Assembly (NCBI RefSeq): GCF_000024985.1
Contig: NC_013524.1
Coordinates: forward strand, 434,001 to 498,000
DNA from: Sphaerobacter thermophilus DSM 20745
GTDB lineage: Bacteria; Chloroflexota; Chloroflexia; Thermomicrobiales; Thermomicrobiaceae
Reading direction: 5' to 3'
Length of the DNA stretch: 64,000 bases
Shown here: positions 9,401 through 18,652 of the stretch, in pieces
Numbering within the stretch: the stretch's first letter is position 1
Layout of the letters: the number at the start of each line of letters is the position of its first letter
Made by a program: the position numbers and the translations under genes
Notes under the pieces: generated by a model
Seen by the model: only the letters and a program-made list of their open reading frames with translations
Database searches by the model: none
What the model was told of the DNA's origin: nothing

Positions 9401-9533
9401 GACTTGCCCCGACGGGCTGGCGGTCGATAGCGACCAGTTCGCCCAGATGCGCGATATCTTCGACCAACTCGGCTTCGGCCGGCTCACCGTTGAGGCGAAG
9501 CCGGCGACGGAAGACACGGAGGTGCGCTGGTGA
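6471..9533 (+). CDS. Anti-phage-associated DUF499 P-loop ATPase
   Basis: The 1020-residue protein starts at the ATG at 6471 with a GGGAAGAGAG ribosome site; the longer frame upstream looks unselected. The DUF499 signature is clear: MLTIFDACEPRPEVLLGELK at the N-terminus, the P-loop ETSFGGGKTHNLIALYH at about residues 82-98, and the Walker B ALIMLDEVARHL near residue 190. A CPVCGNPVDQCTCG zinc motif near residue 830 is followed by a proline-rich linker and a C-terminal domain. Proteins of this family occur with DUF1156 methylases and PLD helicases in defence islands. Its role is probably an ATP-driven motor or sensor. The next gene overlaps by 4 nt (GTGA), indicating translational coupling. 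Confidence 0.88.
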   Translation: MLTIFDACEPRPEVLLGELKEEIFAARLKDVIDGTAEAVYQDPQTFFDNTYLTAGLKTLLEEALGRLTGQRPDSNPIIRLETSFGGGKTHNLIALYHAARGSEAASRVVDSNLIPTPGTVRIAGVVGSDLDPSSGILHRDVTTYTLWGELAYQLGGLAGYQLVAESDRQSKAAPGTGIWQQIIGNAPALIMLDEVARHLRTAKAITTGTGKSDLAEQTVAFLMSLLEFAASQERVVVVLTLADASDAFGRESDELREELAEARRISARQERVITPTDETEIAKIVTHRLFRSIERNAAQAVADDYHQYYLQLLDQQADLPQRAARADYATEMVSAYPFHPELLNTLNRKTSTIPNFQKTRGALRLLALVVRRLWETRPPQTYLIHPHHLDLAVPQIADDLTSRLDRPAYKQVIEADIASVLPGTRSHAQTIDSGWVEAGKPPYAQRVATTIFLHSLTQGVASGVDPADLLLAVVSPGDDPALVQRATERLVDTCWFLDYNGQRYQFKTEPSLNKIVADEMSLVGTTRAKQLLDERIRQVWKRGIFEPVYFPSEAGDVDDDARAPKLVVVHYDAATATATDPAPPDLVVRLFTHAGSAEGYRIYKNNLVFLVADRDQVDDLVEKARRYLAIGRIAGDPDRMQPFTEEQKKKLRQMQDSAELELRVAITRTYRYLYYPSADAPRAAAGLAREALPAQDQGDVRSDQSTVVLRVLRQIDKVRTADDAQMPAQYVKARAWDVGQAQMTTEDLRRAFAKRLSLPMLLDVNQLKRAIRDGIQQELWVYFDPHEAVGYGKVSPAPLVQLSDDALLYTPDEARRLGIAIKGEQVDPPPESCPVCGNPVDQCTCGIVIDPDNGGEPPPPPPTPPRIAAEGAPAQVFQAIADQCADNRVDTITSLTIRLDGAGKAGADEARALGLAIPQLGKGQFRVEQELTIEFGQDEYFHLKFNGTWDRYKRLKTVTDEFGKEAAKLTVKMTLQVTCPDGLAVDSDQFAQMRDIFDQLGFGRLTVEAKPATEDTEVRW

Positions 9534-9976
9534 GCGACCGGCAGCCGCTTGCCTTCGAACTCCGTGTGCTGCCCGAGCAAGGCGACCGCTACCGACTTGC
9601 GCTCTGGCAGCAGCGCCTCACGAGCAACGGCAGCAGCCACGCGGAGATGCGCCACCTCGCCACGCTCCGCGGCACGCCGCTCCAGGTCGCGATCGACCAG
9701 ATCCTCGATGTGCTCCGGCGCGAAGGGCACCGGCCAACCACACTGCGGCCAAGCCAGGCGGCCACGCTGCCGGTGAGCGAGGAGACCGGCGTCCGCCTTG
9801 GCCTTCTGTTCCTCGCCCTGCGGCCGCTGACGAAAGTGGTGCGCATGGAGGCAATCGCCGCGGGGATCCGGAACATGCCGGCGGAGGAGGCCTACTACTG
9901 GTTCAGCAAGTGTGTCGCGAGCGGCAACGGACGCCAGGCCCAGCGCGCCCTACGGGTGTTGCTGGCGCGCGACTGA
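9530..9976 (+). CDS. Small conserved protein of the DUF499/DUF1156 module
   Basis: This 148-residue soluble protein has a GTG start within the stop of the DUF499 gene. I do not recognise a named domain with certainty. The N-terminal half reads FELRVLPEQGDRYRLALWQQ and looks like mixed beta strands. A helical C-terminal half carries VRMEAIAAGIRNMPAEEAYYWFSKCV and ends in a basic RQAQRALRVLLARD tail. Short proteins of this size often sit between the ATPase and the methylase in such modules (DUF3780- or DUF7680-type names in databases; not verified). The coupling suggests it acts in a stoichiometric complex with the ATPase. Confidence 0.7.
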   Translation: MSDRQPLAFELRVLPEQGDRYRLALWQQRLTSNGSSHAEMRHLATLRGTPLQVAIDQILDVLRREGHRPTTLRPSQAATLPVSEETGVRLGLLFLALRPLTKVVRMEAIAAGIRNMPAEEAYYWFSKCVASGNGRQAQRALRVLLARD

Positions 9977-10228
9977 GATTGATCTGGCTGGGCATAGGGA
10001 GATGACCCCGAACATCGTTATCCGGCTATGTGACCAACCGCTCCGCCAGCATCAGAGCCATGGCAGCGCGAAAAGGAAGCCGGCATCAAGGCACGATGCC
10101 GGGGACGGGCCAGAGGACACCGGGAGCGACTGAGACTCACGCCGAGGCCCAGGCACTCGATCACCGTGCCAGGTACCTGGCGAACGCTCAGGGCATTGAG
10201 CAGGCAAGGATGAGGGGAAGGAACAATC

Positions 10229-13183
10229 GTGGACGGGGTAACCGAGGCCGGGACGACTGGGCCCGCCCAAAGGACGACGACCGGGGAGCTGCTGATCGAG
10301 CGTTGGCTGCCGATCGCGGAGATCGGGATCGAGTGCCAGCGGGAGAACAGTACGGGTCAGCACCCACCACCCAATCGACTGCATGTCTGGTGGGCCCGCC
10401 GCCCCCTCACCGTGAGCCGGGCCGCGATCCTCGCCAGCATCCTGCCGGCCTGGCGCGCAGATTGGCCGGCGGACTTGCTGGAGCGCTTCCCGTCTGAGGA
10501 GAGCTACCGGGCGTGGTTTATGCGCCTGCTCGGTATCCAGGGAGACCCCGTGGCCGCGCGGAGGATACTGGCCTGGGCCAAAGAGCGAGGCATTACCAAG
10601 CAACTGAACGCCTATGGTTACCGACGAGCATTCACGCATAACCCACCTAGCGAGGATATCGATACGCTCCAATCCCTGCTCGCTTTTCTATGGGGGCCGC
10701 GCGAGGTTCACGTTCTGGATCCAACCGCGGGTGGCGGCTCAATTCCATTCGAGGGTCTCCGATTCGGTCTCGCGACCTTGGCTAATGAACTGAACCCCGT
10801 CGCATCGGTCATTCTCGCCGCGACACTTGATTACCCCGCTCGCTTCGGTGAGGAACTAGCACTTGAGATTCACCGCTGGGGGAAAGAGCTTACCAGCCGC
10901 GTCCGCGAACGTTTGCAAGCGTTCTTCCCGTACCCGAGCGATGGCGTACCAGACGTGTATCTTTGGGCGCGCACGGTCGCCTGCCCGGTGACGGGCAAGC
11001 CGGTGCCGCTCTCCCCCAACTGGTGGCTCCAGAAGGGGTCCGATCCGATCGCGGTCAAGCTTCTCTGCCAGCCGGACTGGCCGGAGTGCCGCTTCGAGAT
11101 CGTGCGGGGAAAGGAAGCCGAGCGCGCCAAGCCTGACCAGGGAACGATCCGCCGCGGCGTCGCCGTCTCGCCCTGGACCGGAGACGTCATCGATGGGGAC
11201 TACATCAAGCGCGAGGCGCAGGCCGGGCGGATGGGCCAGCAACTCTACGCCGTCGGAGTCAAGACCGAACGCGGCACCGAGTTCCGCCCCCCGAGCGCAG
11301 CGGACTTCGCAGCGGTAGCGGCAGCGGAGGAGGAACTGGCCCGAAGGCTGCCCGGCTGGCTCGCCCATGGGATCATACCAGACGAAGAGATTCCGACGGG
11401 CAACAAGACCTCGGAGCCGCAGCGCTACGGCATGACCCGCTGGCGGGATCTCTTCTCGCCGCGCCAGCTCCTGGCACTCGGCATGACCGTGGAGGTACTG
11501 CGCGAGCTAGCTGCCGAGATCCAACGCGAGTTGCCGGCGGACCAGGCCCGGGCTGTCAGGACGTACCTTGCCTTCGCTGTCGATAAGATTCTGAACTACA
11601 ACTCGAGAATGTCAGTCTGGCATCCGCTCCGCGCCACTATTGCCAATACCTTCGACCGCCACGACTTCTCGATGAAGTGGAGCCACGGCGAGATGGCACT
11701 CGTGGTCGCGGGGAAGGGACTCGACTGGGCCATTGTCCAGGTCGTGGATGCCTACAAAGGCATCGCGAAGCTCGCACAGCCCGCGCGCCTTCCGCTCTGG
11801 GACCGGGATGGCGAGTCACCGGTCGAGCGGCTGCACATCACGCAGGGTGATGCCGCCGACCTGAGCACTGTCGCCACCGGCTCCGTCCACCTTGTCTGCA
11901 TCGACCCGCCCTACTACGACAACGTCCAGTACAGCGAGCTGTCCGACTTCTTCTATGTCTGGCTCAAGCGCACCGTCGGCGATCTCTACCCGGACTGGTT
12001 CCGCGCCGAGCTGACCGACAAGGACGACGAGGCGGTCGCCAATCCGGCTCGCTTCGCCGACTTCGGCCGCAAGCGCCGCGACCTGGCCCGTCAGGACTAC
12101 GAGCGGAAGATGGCGGCGATCTTCCGCGAGTGCCACCGTGTCTTGCGGCCGGACGGTGTCCTGACCGTGATGTTCACCCACAAGCAAGTCGAGGCCTGGG
12201 ACACTCTTGCCATGGCGCTTATCGCCGCTGGATTTCGCATCGAAGCCTCGTGGCCGATCCACACCGAGAGCGAGCACAGCCTGCACCAGGCGAAGAAGAA
12301 CGCGGCGGCGAGCACGATCCTCCTCGTCTGTCGCAAACGGCAGGCGGTGGGCGAGCCGGTCTGGTGGGAGGACATCAAGGGCCGGGTGCGCCGGGTGGCG
12401 CGCGAGCGGGCAGCCGAGTTCGCCGCGATGGGTATCGGCGGCGTGGACCTCTACATCAGCGCCTTCGGCCCCGCCCTCTCCGTCATCTCCGAACGGTGGC
12501 CGGTGCTGACCAGCGAGGTCGATCCGAAAACGAACCAGCCCAAGCCGTTGCGGCCGGAGGTGGCGCTCGACCTCGCCCGCGCCGAGGTGATCGGCCTGCG
12601 CAAAGAGGGCCTGCTCCTCGGCCGCCCGGTGCAGTTCGACCCAGCCACCGACTGGTACCTGATGGCCTGGGACGCCTTCAAAGCCGCCGAGTTCCCGGCC
12701 GACGAGGCTCGCAAGCTCGCCCTCGCCCTCGGCCTGGATCTGGAGCAGGACATCGTCCGCCGCGAGCGGCTGGTGGAGAAGAAGGCGAGTACGGTGGTGC
12801 TGCAGACCCCGGCCGAACGGCGACGCCGCGGTGTGGTCGATCCGGACGCCGAGACCTTCCCGAGCCTGATCGACGCCGTGCACACAGCCATGCTCATCTA
12901 TGACGAGGACGGCTCGCGCGCCTGCGAACAGTTCCTCCAGCGCACCGGCCTGCGCAGCGACAGCCGCTTCAGAGCCTGCCTCCAGGCGCTGATCAACGCC
13001 GTCCCGCGCACGAAGGTCAAGGATGCCTTCGTCCGGCCCGAGGCCGAGACGCTGGAGCGGCTGCGACTCGCCTTCTTCGACGACCTGGAGATCCCGGCAG
13101 AGGAGGCCCCGCCCGAGGTCGTGCGGCAGAAGGGCTTCTTCGACGACGCGGAGGGCGACGAGTCCGAGGAGGACGAGGAGTAG
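10229..13183 (+). CDS. DUF1156 DNA methyltransferase (anti-phage-associated)
   Basis: The 984-residue protein has a GTG start after AGGGGAAGGAAC. The DUF1156 N-terminus LIERWLPIAEIGIECQREN is followed by HPPPNRLHVWWARRPL. The SAM-binding loop DPTAGGGSIPFEG lies near residue 165. The catalytic CIDPPYYDNVQYSEL lies near residue 558, a DPPY motif typical of adenine-N6/cytosine-N4 methyltransferases. A VMFTHKQVEAWDTL segment follows. The very acidic tail (DDAEGDESEEDEE) is notable. The helicase gene starts 3 nt after the stop. The likely job is to mark host DNA or act as the modification arm of the defence module. The recognition site is not predictable. Confidence 0.88.
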   Translation: MDGVTEAGTTGPAQRTTTGELLIERWLPIAEIGIECQRENSTGQHPPPNRLHVWWARRPLTVSRAAILASILPAWRADWPADLLERFPSEESYRAWFMRLLGIQGDPVAARRILAWAKERGITKQLNAYGYRRAFTHNPPSEDIDTLQSLLAFLWGPREVHVLDPTAGGGSIPFEGLRFGLATLANELNPVASVILAATLDYPARFGEELALEIHRWGKELTSRVRERLQAFFPYPSDGVPDVYLWARTVACPVTGKPVPLSPNWWLQKGSDPIAVKLLCQPDWPECRFEIVRGKEAERAKPDQGTIRRGVAVSPWTGDVIDGDYIKREAQAGRMGQQLYAVGVKTERGTEFRPPSAADFAAVAAAEEELARRLPGWLAHGIIPDEEIPTGNKTSEPQRYGMTRWRDLFSPRQLLALGMTVEVLRELAAEIQRELPADQARAVRTYLAFAVDKILNYNSRMSVWHPLRATIANTFDRHDFSMKWSHGEMALVVAGKGLDWAIVQVVDAYKGIAKLAQPARLPLWDRDGESPVERLHITQGDAADLSTVATGSVHLVCIDPPYYDNVQYSELSDFFYVWLKRTVGDLYPDWFRAELTDKDDEAVANPARFADFGRKRRDLARQDYERKMAAIFRECHRVLRPDGVLTVMFTHKQVEAWDTLAMALIAAGFRIEASWPIHTESEHSLHQAKKNAAASTILLVCRKRQAVGEPVWWEDIKGRVRRVARERAAEFAAMGIGGVDLYISAFGPALSVISERWPVLTSEVDPKTNQPKPLRPEVALDLARAEVIGLRKEGLLLGRPVQFDPATDWYLMAWDAFKAAEFPADEARKLALALGLDLEQDIVRRERLVEKKASTVVLQTPAERRRRGVVDPDAETFPSLIDAVHTAMLIYDEDGSRACEQFLQRTGLRSDSRFRACLQALINAVPRTKVKDAFVRPEAETLERLRLAFFDDLEIPAEEAPPEVVRQKGFFDDAEGDESEEDEE

Positions 13184-13186
13184 TCT

Positions 13187-16100
13187 GTGCCGAGCCTGCT
13201 CCGCGACTACCCGTTCCAGATCTCCTACGGCCCGGCCGACGACCGGCTGCACGGGTTCTACATCCCGGCGCTGGAGCGGAGCGTGCGCTACGACCGCGCC
13301 GCTGGGTACTTCTCCAGCGCCGCGCTGGCGGTGGCGGCTGCGGGGGTTGCCCGCCTGATCCAGAACGGCGGGCGGATGCGGCTGCTCGTCGGCGCCAGCC
13401 TCGACCCGGACGATATCGCAGCGATCCAACGGGGCTACGACCTGGCCGAGCGGATCGGTCAGAAGTTCCTGGCCCTGCTCCAGGACCCCGAAGACCTCCT
13501 GATGCGCCGGCGCCTCGAGGTGCTCGCCTGGATGGTGGCGGCGGGGACGCTGGAGATCCGGGTCGTCCTCCCGCTGGGGCCGGACGGCGCGCCGCTTCCC
13601 GGAGATACGGCGCGGGACTACTACCACGCCAAGGAGGGGATCTTCACCGACGCCGCCGGGAACCAGATCGCCTTCAGCGGCAGTGTCAACGAGTCGGAGT
13701 TCGGCTGGCGGCACAACTACGAGCAGTTCTCGGTCTACAAGTCGTGGGACGGCTCAGCGCCATACCTGGCCCAGGTGGTCCAGCGCTTCGAGCGACTCTG
13801 GGACGGCACAGAGCGAGATTGGATCGCGCTCCCGGTCCCTCGCGCCGTCCGCGAGCGGCTGATCGACTTCCGCCCGGAGGAGACGCCCACACGTGATCCG
13901 CTCGAGCCGGACCCAGTGCCGGTCGGCATCGAAGAGGAGCGTGTGGTCTACGTCGTCGGCTCGCGGGCGGACGACGATCAGCGGTCGCGGATCCTCGTCC
14001 AGTACCTGCGCGATGCCCCGTTCCTGCCCGGCGCCGAGCGGCTCGGCTCCGCAACGGCGGCCGTCCAGCCCTGGCCGCACCAGTCGCGGGTGAGCGACGC
14101 GATCGTCGCCCGCTTCCCGGAGCGCTTCCTGATCGCCGACGAGGTGGGTCTGGGCAAGACGATCGAGGCGGGGCTGGCGATCCGCCAGCTCCTTCTGTCG
14201 GGGCGGGTGCGCCGCTGCCTGATCCTCACGCCGCGCAGTGTCATGCGCCAGTGGCAGGAGGAGTTGTACGAGAAATTCCTCCTCGACGTCCCCCGCTACG
14301 ACGGCGGCCGCTTCGTCACCGTCTTCGGTGAGGAGCGCGAGCCGACCACACCGAACCCGTTCGACAGCGAGCCGATCCTGCTCGCCTCCAGTCAGCTCGT
14401 CAAGCGGCGCGAGCGGCAATCCCAGGTGCTCGCTGCACTCCCCTGGGATCTGGTCGTCGTGGACGAGGCGCACCACGCCCGGCGGAAGGATTTCCTCTCC
14501 GGGCGTTACCGGCCCAACCGGTTGCTGGAGCTGCTGCGGGCGCTGCGACACCGGACGCAGGGGATGCTCCTGCTGACCGCGACGCCGATGCAGGTGGACC
14601 CGGTCGAGGTGTGGGACCTCCTGATGCTCCTGGGGCTGGGCGGGCGCTGGGGCGCGGACGAACGGAACTTCCTACGCTTCTTCCGCGAGCTGCGCAAGCC
14701 GTTCGACGAGGTCGACTGGGACTTCGTCTTCGAGATGGTGCGCGACGAGCTGGGAAGCGGCGGACAAGAGGATCCGCTGCTGACGGCGACGGCCCTCCGG
14801 AGGATCGGCCCGGTCGATTGGCAGCGCGTGCGGGATGTGGCGACGACATCATCCCGCGCTGCCATCGAGATCAAGCGACTCTCGGACGAAGCACGGGCAG
14901 TCGCTCACCAGTACGCCCAGCGCCACACACCGCTCCGGCGACTGATGTTCCGCAACACCCGCGCACTGCTGCGCGAGTACGCTCGCCGCGGGCTGATCCA
15001 GGCCGTGATCCCCCGGCGTGATCCGCAACCGATCTGGATCGAGATGACGCCCGAGGAGCGCGAGCTCTACGACCGGATCGAGGAGTACATCGCCGAGTTC
15101 TACGCCCGCTACGAGCGAGAGCGACGCGGTCTCGGCTTCATCATGACCGTCTACCGCCGCCGTCTCACCTCCAGCTTCGCCGCGATCGAGCGCAGCCTGG
15201 CGCGGCGACTCGACTTCCTCCGCGGCCAAGCGAGCGACCCGGGGCTGACCGACGACGACCTGGAAGAGGCCGAACTCGACTGGGACATGACGGAGGAGCT
15301 CCCGGAGGCGCTGGCCGAGGGGTACCGGGAAGAGATCCGGTACGTTGAGGATTTCCTCCACGACATTCGCCGGCTCAGCAGCGACTCCAAGCGTGAGCGG
15401 CTGATGACGATGCTGGGGGAGATCTTCCGCGAGCGTGAGACGGTCGTCATCTTCACGCAGTACACCGACACGATGGACGACCTGCGCGAGGCATTGCGCG
15501 AGGTCTACGGTAATCAGGTCGCTTGCTACTCCGGCCGCGGCGGCGAAGAGTGGCGCGACGGCGAGTGGGTACCGACGACCAAGGAGGAGATCAAGAACGC
15601 CTTCCGCGAAGGAGAGCGAATCAAGATCCTCCTCTGCACCGAGGCGGCGAGCGAGGGCCTGAACCTGCAGACCTGCGGCGTGCTGATCAACTACGACATG
15701 CCCTGGAACCCGATGCGGGTGGAGCAGCGGATCGGGCGCGTAGACCGCATCGGCCAGCAGTACCCGGTCGTCTGGGTGCGCAATTTCTTCTACGCGGACA
15801 CCATCGAGGCGCGCGTCTACGAGCGGCTGAGCGACCGAATCGACTGGTTCACCGAAGTGGTGGGCGATCTCCAGCCGATCCTGACGCGGGTGTCGCGCTC
15901 CATCGAGACGCTGGCGATGCTTGGCGCGTCCGAGCGTGAGCAGCGCCTGGAGGCGGAGATCGCTGCGCTCAAGGCCGACATCGACCAGCAGCAGGTCGCG
16001 CTGATGAGTCTGGACGACTACCTCGACCAGGAACCGGGGGCGCCGCCTGGCGGGACGCCTGTGGAACTGGTCGACCTGGAACGGGTGCTGACCCAGGCGC

Positions 16101-16987
16101 CCGCCCTCCGCGGGCGCTTCAAGCCCCATCCGGACCTCCCAAAGGTCTGGCTCCTGGCTCACGGCGACGGCCAGGTGGCCGTCACCTTCGACCGCGAGGT
16201 GTTCGACGCCCACCCGGACACCGTGCGACTCCTCAGCTACGGCGACCGGTTGCTGGACGATCTGCTGTCCCAGGTCGAGCCCCCCGCGCGCTCCGACGGC
16301 GACGTGGGCGTGCTCTGCTGCTCCGCCGACAAGCCGGTGCCCCTTCGGACGTACTACCAACCCGACGGCGAGCGGGCACGCGCGCTCGACCGGCTGGTCG
16401 ATCTCGAACGAGCGCTCGACGGCGACCTGACGTGGTCCCCCGCGGCCCGCGCAGCGGCCGAGGCCGACTTCCGCCGGCAGTTGGAAGATCTCGCTCAGCG
16501 CGAGGCCATGGTCGCCGAGCAGCGACGAGAGGCCGAGCGCCTCTCACTCGAGGAGCGGGCCCGGCAGCTCCTGCTACGGGCGGCACTCATCGAGATCGCA
16601 CGCGGTCGCACCCCCGACCTCTTCGGCGATAACCGGCCCTGGGCCTTTTCCGAGGACGCGGTCCGCGCCCTCGCGCAGCGGGGCTTCCCCTTCGCGCCGC
16701 TCCTGCGGCTTGTGGATGTGACCGGGCTGACGCCTTCGCCCACAGATCCCTACTACCAAGAGATCGCGAATGCATCGCCGGAGTCGCTCACCCGCCGCTT
16801 CGCGCAGTTGAAGGACGATGCCACGACCCTTGTGAAGGCTCTGGCAGAGCTGCGCCAAAGCACCCCCGAGAACGACTCGAAGGAGCCCAGCTCGTCAGCA
16901 ACGGCCACGTTACTCGCCGTGACGGGAGAGCAGCAGTCTCCCCTCGCTGCAACGACACCGATCCATACCCATACCGTGGATCACTGA
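13187..16987 (+). CDS. PLD-domain SNF2/DEAH helicase of the defence module
   Basis: The 1266-residue protein combines an N-terminal phospholipase D-like domain with a superfamily 2 helicase. The PLD-like domain has RYDRAAGYFSSAALAVAA, then HAKEGIFTD and AFSGSVNESEFGW by about residue 180. Helicase motifs include DEVGLGKTIEAGLAI near residue 320, VVVDEAHHARR near 425, LLTATPMQ near 465, TQYTDTMDDL, TEAASEGLNLQTC and RIGRVDRIGQ near 850. A long charged C-terminal region follows. The GTG start lies 3 nt after the methylase stop. The family is expected to move along DNA and may cut it with the PLD domain, as in DISARM-like systems. The pairing with DUF499 and DUF1156 supports a defence role. Confidence 0.9.
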   Translation: MPSLLRDYPFQISYGPADDRLHGFYIPALERSVRYDRAAGYFSSAALAVAAAGVARLIQNGGRMRLLVGASLDPDDIAAIQRGYDLAERIGQKFLALLQDPEDLLMRRRLEVLAWMVAAGTLEIRVVLPLGPDGAPLPGDTARDYYHAKEGIFTDAAGNQIAFSGSVNESEFGWRHNYEQFSVYKSWDGSAPYLAQVVQRFERLWDGTERDWIALPVPRAVRERLIDFRPEETPTRDPLEPDPVPVGIEEERVVYVVGSRADDDQRSRILVQYLRDAPFLPGAERLGSATAAVQPWPHQSRVSDAIVARFPERFLIADEVGLGKTIEAGLAIRQLLLSGRVRRCLILTPRSVMRQWQEELYEKFLLDVPRYDGGRFVTVFGEEREPTTPNPFDSEPILLASSQLVKRRERQSQVLAALPWDLVVVDEAHHARRKDFLSGRYRPNRLLELLRALRHRTQGMLLLTATPMQVDPVEVWDLLMLLGLGGRWGADERNFLRFFRELRKPFDEVDWDFVFEMVRDELGSGGQEDPLLTATALRRIGPVDWQRVRDVATTSSRAAIEIKRLSDEARAVAHQYAQRHTPLRRLMFRNTRALLREYARRGLIQAVIPRRDPQPIWIEMTPEERELYDRIEEYIAEFYARYERERRGLGFIMTVYRRRLTSSFAAIERSLARRLDFLRGQASDPGLTDDDLEEAELDWDMTEELPEALAEGYREEIRYVEDFLHDIRRLSSDSKRERLMTMLGEIFRERETVVIFTQYTDTMDDLREALREVYGNQVACYSGRGGEEWRDGEWVPTTKEEIKNAFREGERIKILLCTEAASEGLNLQTCGVLINYDMPWNPMRVEQRIGRVDRIGQQYPVVWVRNFFYADTIEARVYERLSDRIDWFTEVVGDLQPILTRVSRSIETLAMLGASEREQRLEAEIAALKADIDQQQVALMSLDDYLDQEPGAPPGGTPVELVDLERVLTQAPALRGRFKPHPDLPKVWLLAHGDGQVAVTFDREVFDAHPDTVRLLSYGDRLLDDLLSQVEPPARSDGDVGVLCCSADKPVPLRTYYQPDGERARALDRLVDLERALDGDLTWSPAARAAAEADFRRQLEDLAQREAMVAEQRREAERLSLEERARQLLLRAALIEIARGRTPDLFGDNRPWAFSEDAVRALAQRGFPFAPLLRLVDVTGLTPSPTDPYYQEIANASPESLTRRFAQLKDDATTLVKALAELRQSTPENDSKEPSSSATATLLAVTGEQQSPLAATTPIHTHTVDH

Positions 16988-17334
16988 CGCATACTGTGCC
17001 GCATGTCGCACAGCGTTCGAGCCCCTGGACAGGTCGCACCATCTCGACCCATGACGTCGAACGCATCGGGATAGGGACGTGACACGGTCGATTCACCTGT
17101 CCAAGACAACGGAGGTTCACCACCACCGGATTGGCACCATCCGGGTGGTTCGAGGGCAGGAGTGACTCACGACGAGCTGATCCTGCCTAGACCGTGTCCG
17201 CGTTCGCGGGGTTTCCTGGCATTCCTGCGGGTTTGTGCTATACTTTTGTCGGCGCTCGGAGTTGGGGTGCCTGTTGGGCTTCTGCCTTTGATTCAACACC
17301 AGCAAGGCAGAAAGCCACCAACGTAAGAGCATCT
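16988..17334. other. Intergenic region upstream of tRNA-Lys
   Basis: No open frame with coding character is seen. A TATACT box at 17239-17244, about 90 bp before the tRNA, is a plausible -10 element for tRNA transcription. The matching -35 is weak (CTGGCA region). The rest holds nothing I recognise. Confidence 0.4.
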
Positions 17335-17413
<79 letters not shown>

Positions 17414-17442
17414 GACAACCGCATACAGACAGCGAAAACAGT

Positions 17443-17468
17443 AAGCCCGCTCGTCTCTGAGCGGGCTT
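17443..17468. terminator. Hairpin terminator downstream of tRNA-Lys
   Basis: A 10-bp perfect stem (AAGCCCGCTC / GAGCGGGCTT) with a 6-nt loop is followed by TGCTG. It can serve the tRNA transcript and, in the other direction, the integrase operon whose stop is at 17519. Confidence 0.65.
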
Positions 17469-17480
17469 TGCTGCGCCGTT

Positions 17481-17502
17481 CTACCCCAACTTCTACCCCA
17501 AC
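17481..17502 (+). promoter_or_regulatory. Putative integrase arm-type sites, left
   Basis: Two direct copies of CTACCCCAAC (17481-17490 and 17493-17502) stand 12 bp apart. The same tandem with the same spacing, plus a third copy, occurs just inside attR (26435-26479). Short direct repeats inside both ends are what an integrase N-terminal arm-binding domain recognises. Binding is inferred. Confidence 0.55.
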
Positions 17503-17518
17503 CCGATCAAAAACGGGC

Positions 17519-18649
17519 CTATCCAACGCCCAAAATGCCATCAATCTTATCGGCGGCGTCGCGGGCCAGCGTCGGGGCAACGTGGGAGTAGGTGCCGAGC
17601 GTCAGGGTGATTTGGGAGTGGCCCAGAATCTCCATGACGACGCGCGGATTCACGCCCTGGGCCATCAGCAGCGACGCGCAACCGTGCCGCAGATCGTGGA
17701 AGCGCAGCCAGGGCAGCCCGGCCTCGGCGCGCAGCCGGTGGAACTCGCGGGTCAGGTTGCGCGCGTCAATTGCGGTGCCGATGGTGCTGGTGAACACGAA
17801 CCCCTGATCGTCCCAGTAGGGCGCGGCGATGCGCTCTTCGAGTTGTCGGGTGCGGTGCTCTCGGAGCGCGCGCAGCGCCACGGCGGGCAAGGCGACGGTG
17901 CGGCGGCTGCGCTGCGTCTTGGGTTCCACGAGCACGAGCGCTCCCCCGCTCCGTTGCAGCGCGTAGCGGACGGTGAGCGTCCCGGCTTCGAGATCGACAT
18001 CATCCCAGCGCAGGCCCAAGGCTTCCCCTTGCCGCAGGCCTACAGCGAGCGCCACGGTGAAGAGGGCTTCGAGCCGATGCCCGGCCACGGTATCGAGGAA
18101 GTGGCGGGCTTCCTCTGGTGTCAGGAACCGGGCCGGGGGGCGGTCCTGCTTGGGCGGGGCAGCGAGCGCGGCGGCGTTGCGAGACACCAAGCCCCAGCGC
18201 ATCGCGTCATTGAGCGCCTTGCGCAGTACAGCCCGGTGATAGGTGACGGTGCGCGGGGACAGGCCGGCTGCCTGCTTCTGATTGATGTACCGCTGGACCT
18301 GATCCGGGGAGAGCCGAGCGAGCCGGGTACGGCCCAACGCCGGTGTCAGGTGGCGGGTGATAATGCCCCGATAACTCTCATAGGTGCGTGGTCGCAGCGA
18401 TGGTCGGGCGACGTCTTCGAGCCAGCGTTCGAGATAGTCCTTGACCGTCTCGCGCTCCGAGACGACCGGCAACCCGTACTGCTGCTCAACGAGGGCACGG
18501 GCCAGCTTGTCGGCAACCTCCTGGCGCGTTCGGCCATAGAAGGATTTCCGCCGCCGCGTCCCCTGCTCCCAGAACGTCATACGCGCTTCCCAATAGCCGT
18601 CCGGTCGCTCGCGAATCGACCCCTCATTGTTCCCTCGATGCCTGGCCAT
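17519..18649 (-). CDS. Tyrosine recombinase / integrase
   Basis: The 376-residue phage-type integrase starts MARHRGNNEGSIRERPDGYWEARMTF, an arm-binding AP2-like N-terminus. A SAM-like core-binding domain follows (VKDYLERWLEDVARPSLRPR). The catalytic domain has the first Arg in AVGLRQGEALGLRWDDVDL, HDLRHGCASLLMAQG for the His-x-x-Arg pair, and LGHSQITLTLGTYSHV for the second His and the nucleophilic Tyr. All catalytic residues are present, so it is probably active. It lies beside attL on the strand facing the tRNA and 3 nt after the 219-residue gene, with which it forms an operon. Confidence 0.93.
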   Translation of the reverse strand: MARHRGNNEGSIRERPDGYWEARMTFWEQGTRRRKSFYGRTRQEVADKLARALVEQQYGLPVVSERETVKDYLERWLEDVARPSLRPRTYESYRGIITRHLTPALGRTRLARLSPDQVQRYINQKQAAGLSPRTVTYHRAVLRKALNDAMRWGLVSRNAAALAAPPKQDRPPARFLTPEEARHFLDTVAGHRLEALFTVALAVGLRQGEALGLRWDDVDLEAGTLTVRYALQRSGGALVLVEPKTQRSRRTVALPAVALRALREHRTRQLEERIAAPYWDDQGFVFTSTIGTAIDARNLTREFHRLRAEAGLPWLRFHDLRHGCASLLMAQGVNPRVVMEILGHSQITLTLGTYSHVAPTLARDAADKIDGILGVG

Positions 18650-18652
18650 CGC

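Noticed and set aside
10030-10497. 155-residue + frame before the DUF1156 gene
   Set aside because: It overlaps the start of the DUF1156 protein in another frame and has low-complexity Arg/Asp/Gly content; the 250-bp gap before 10229 seems to be only a leader.
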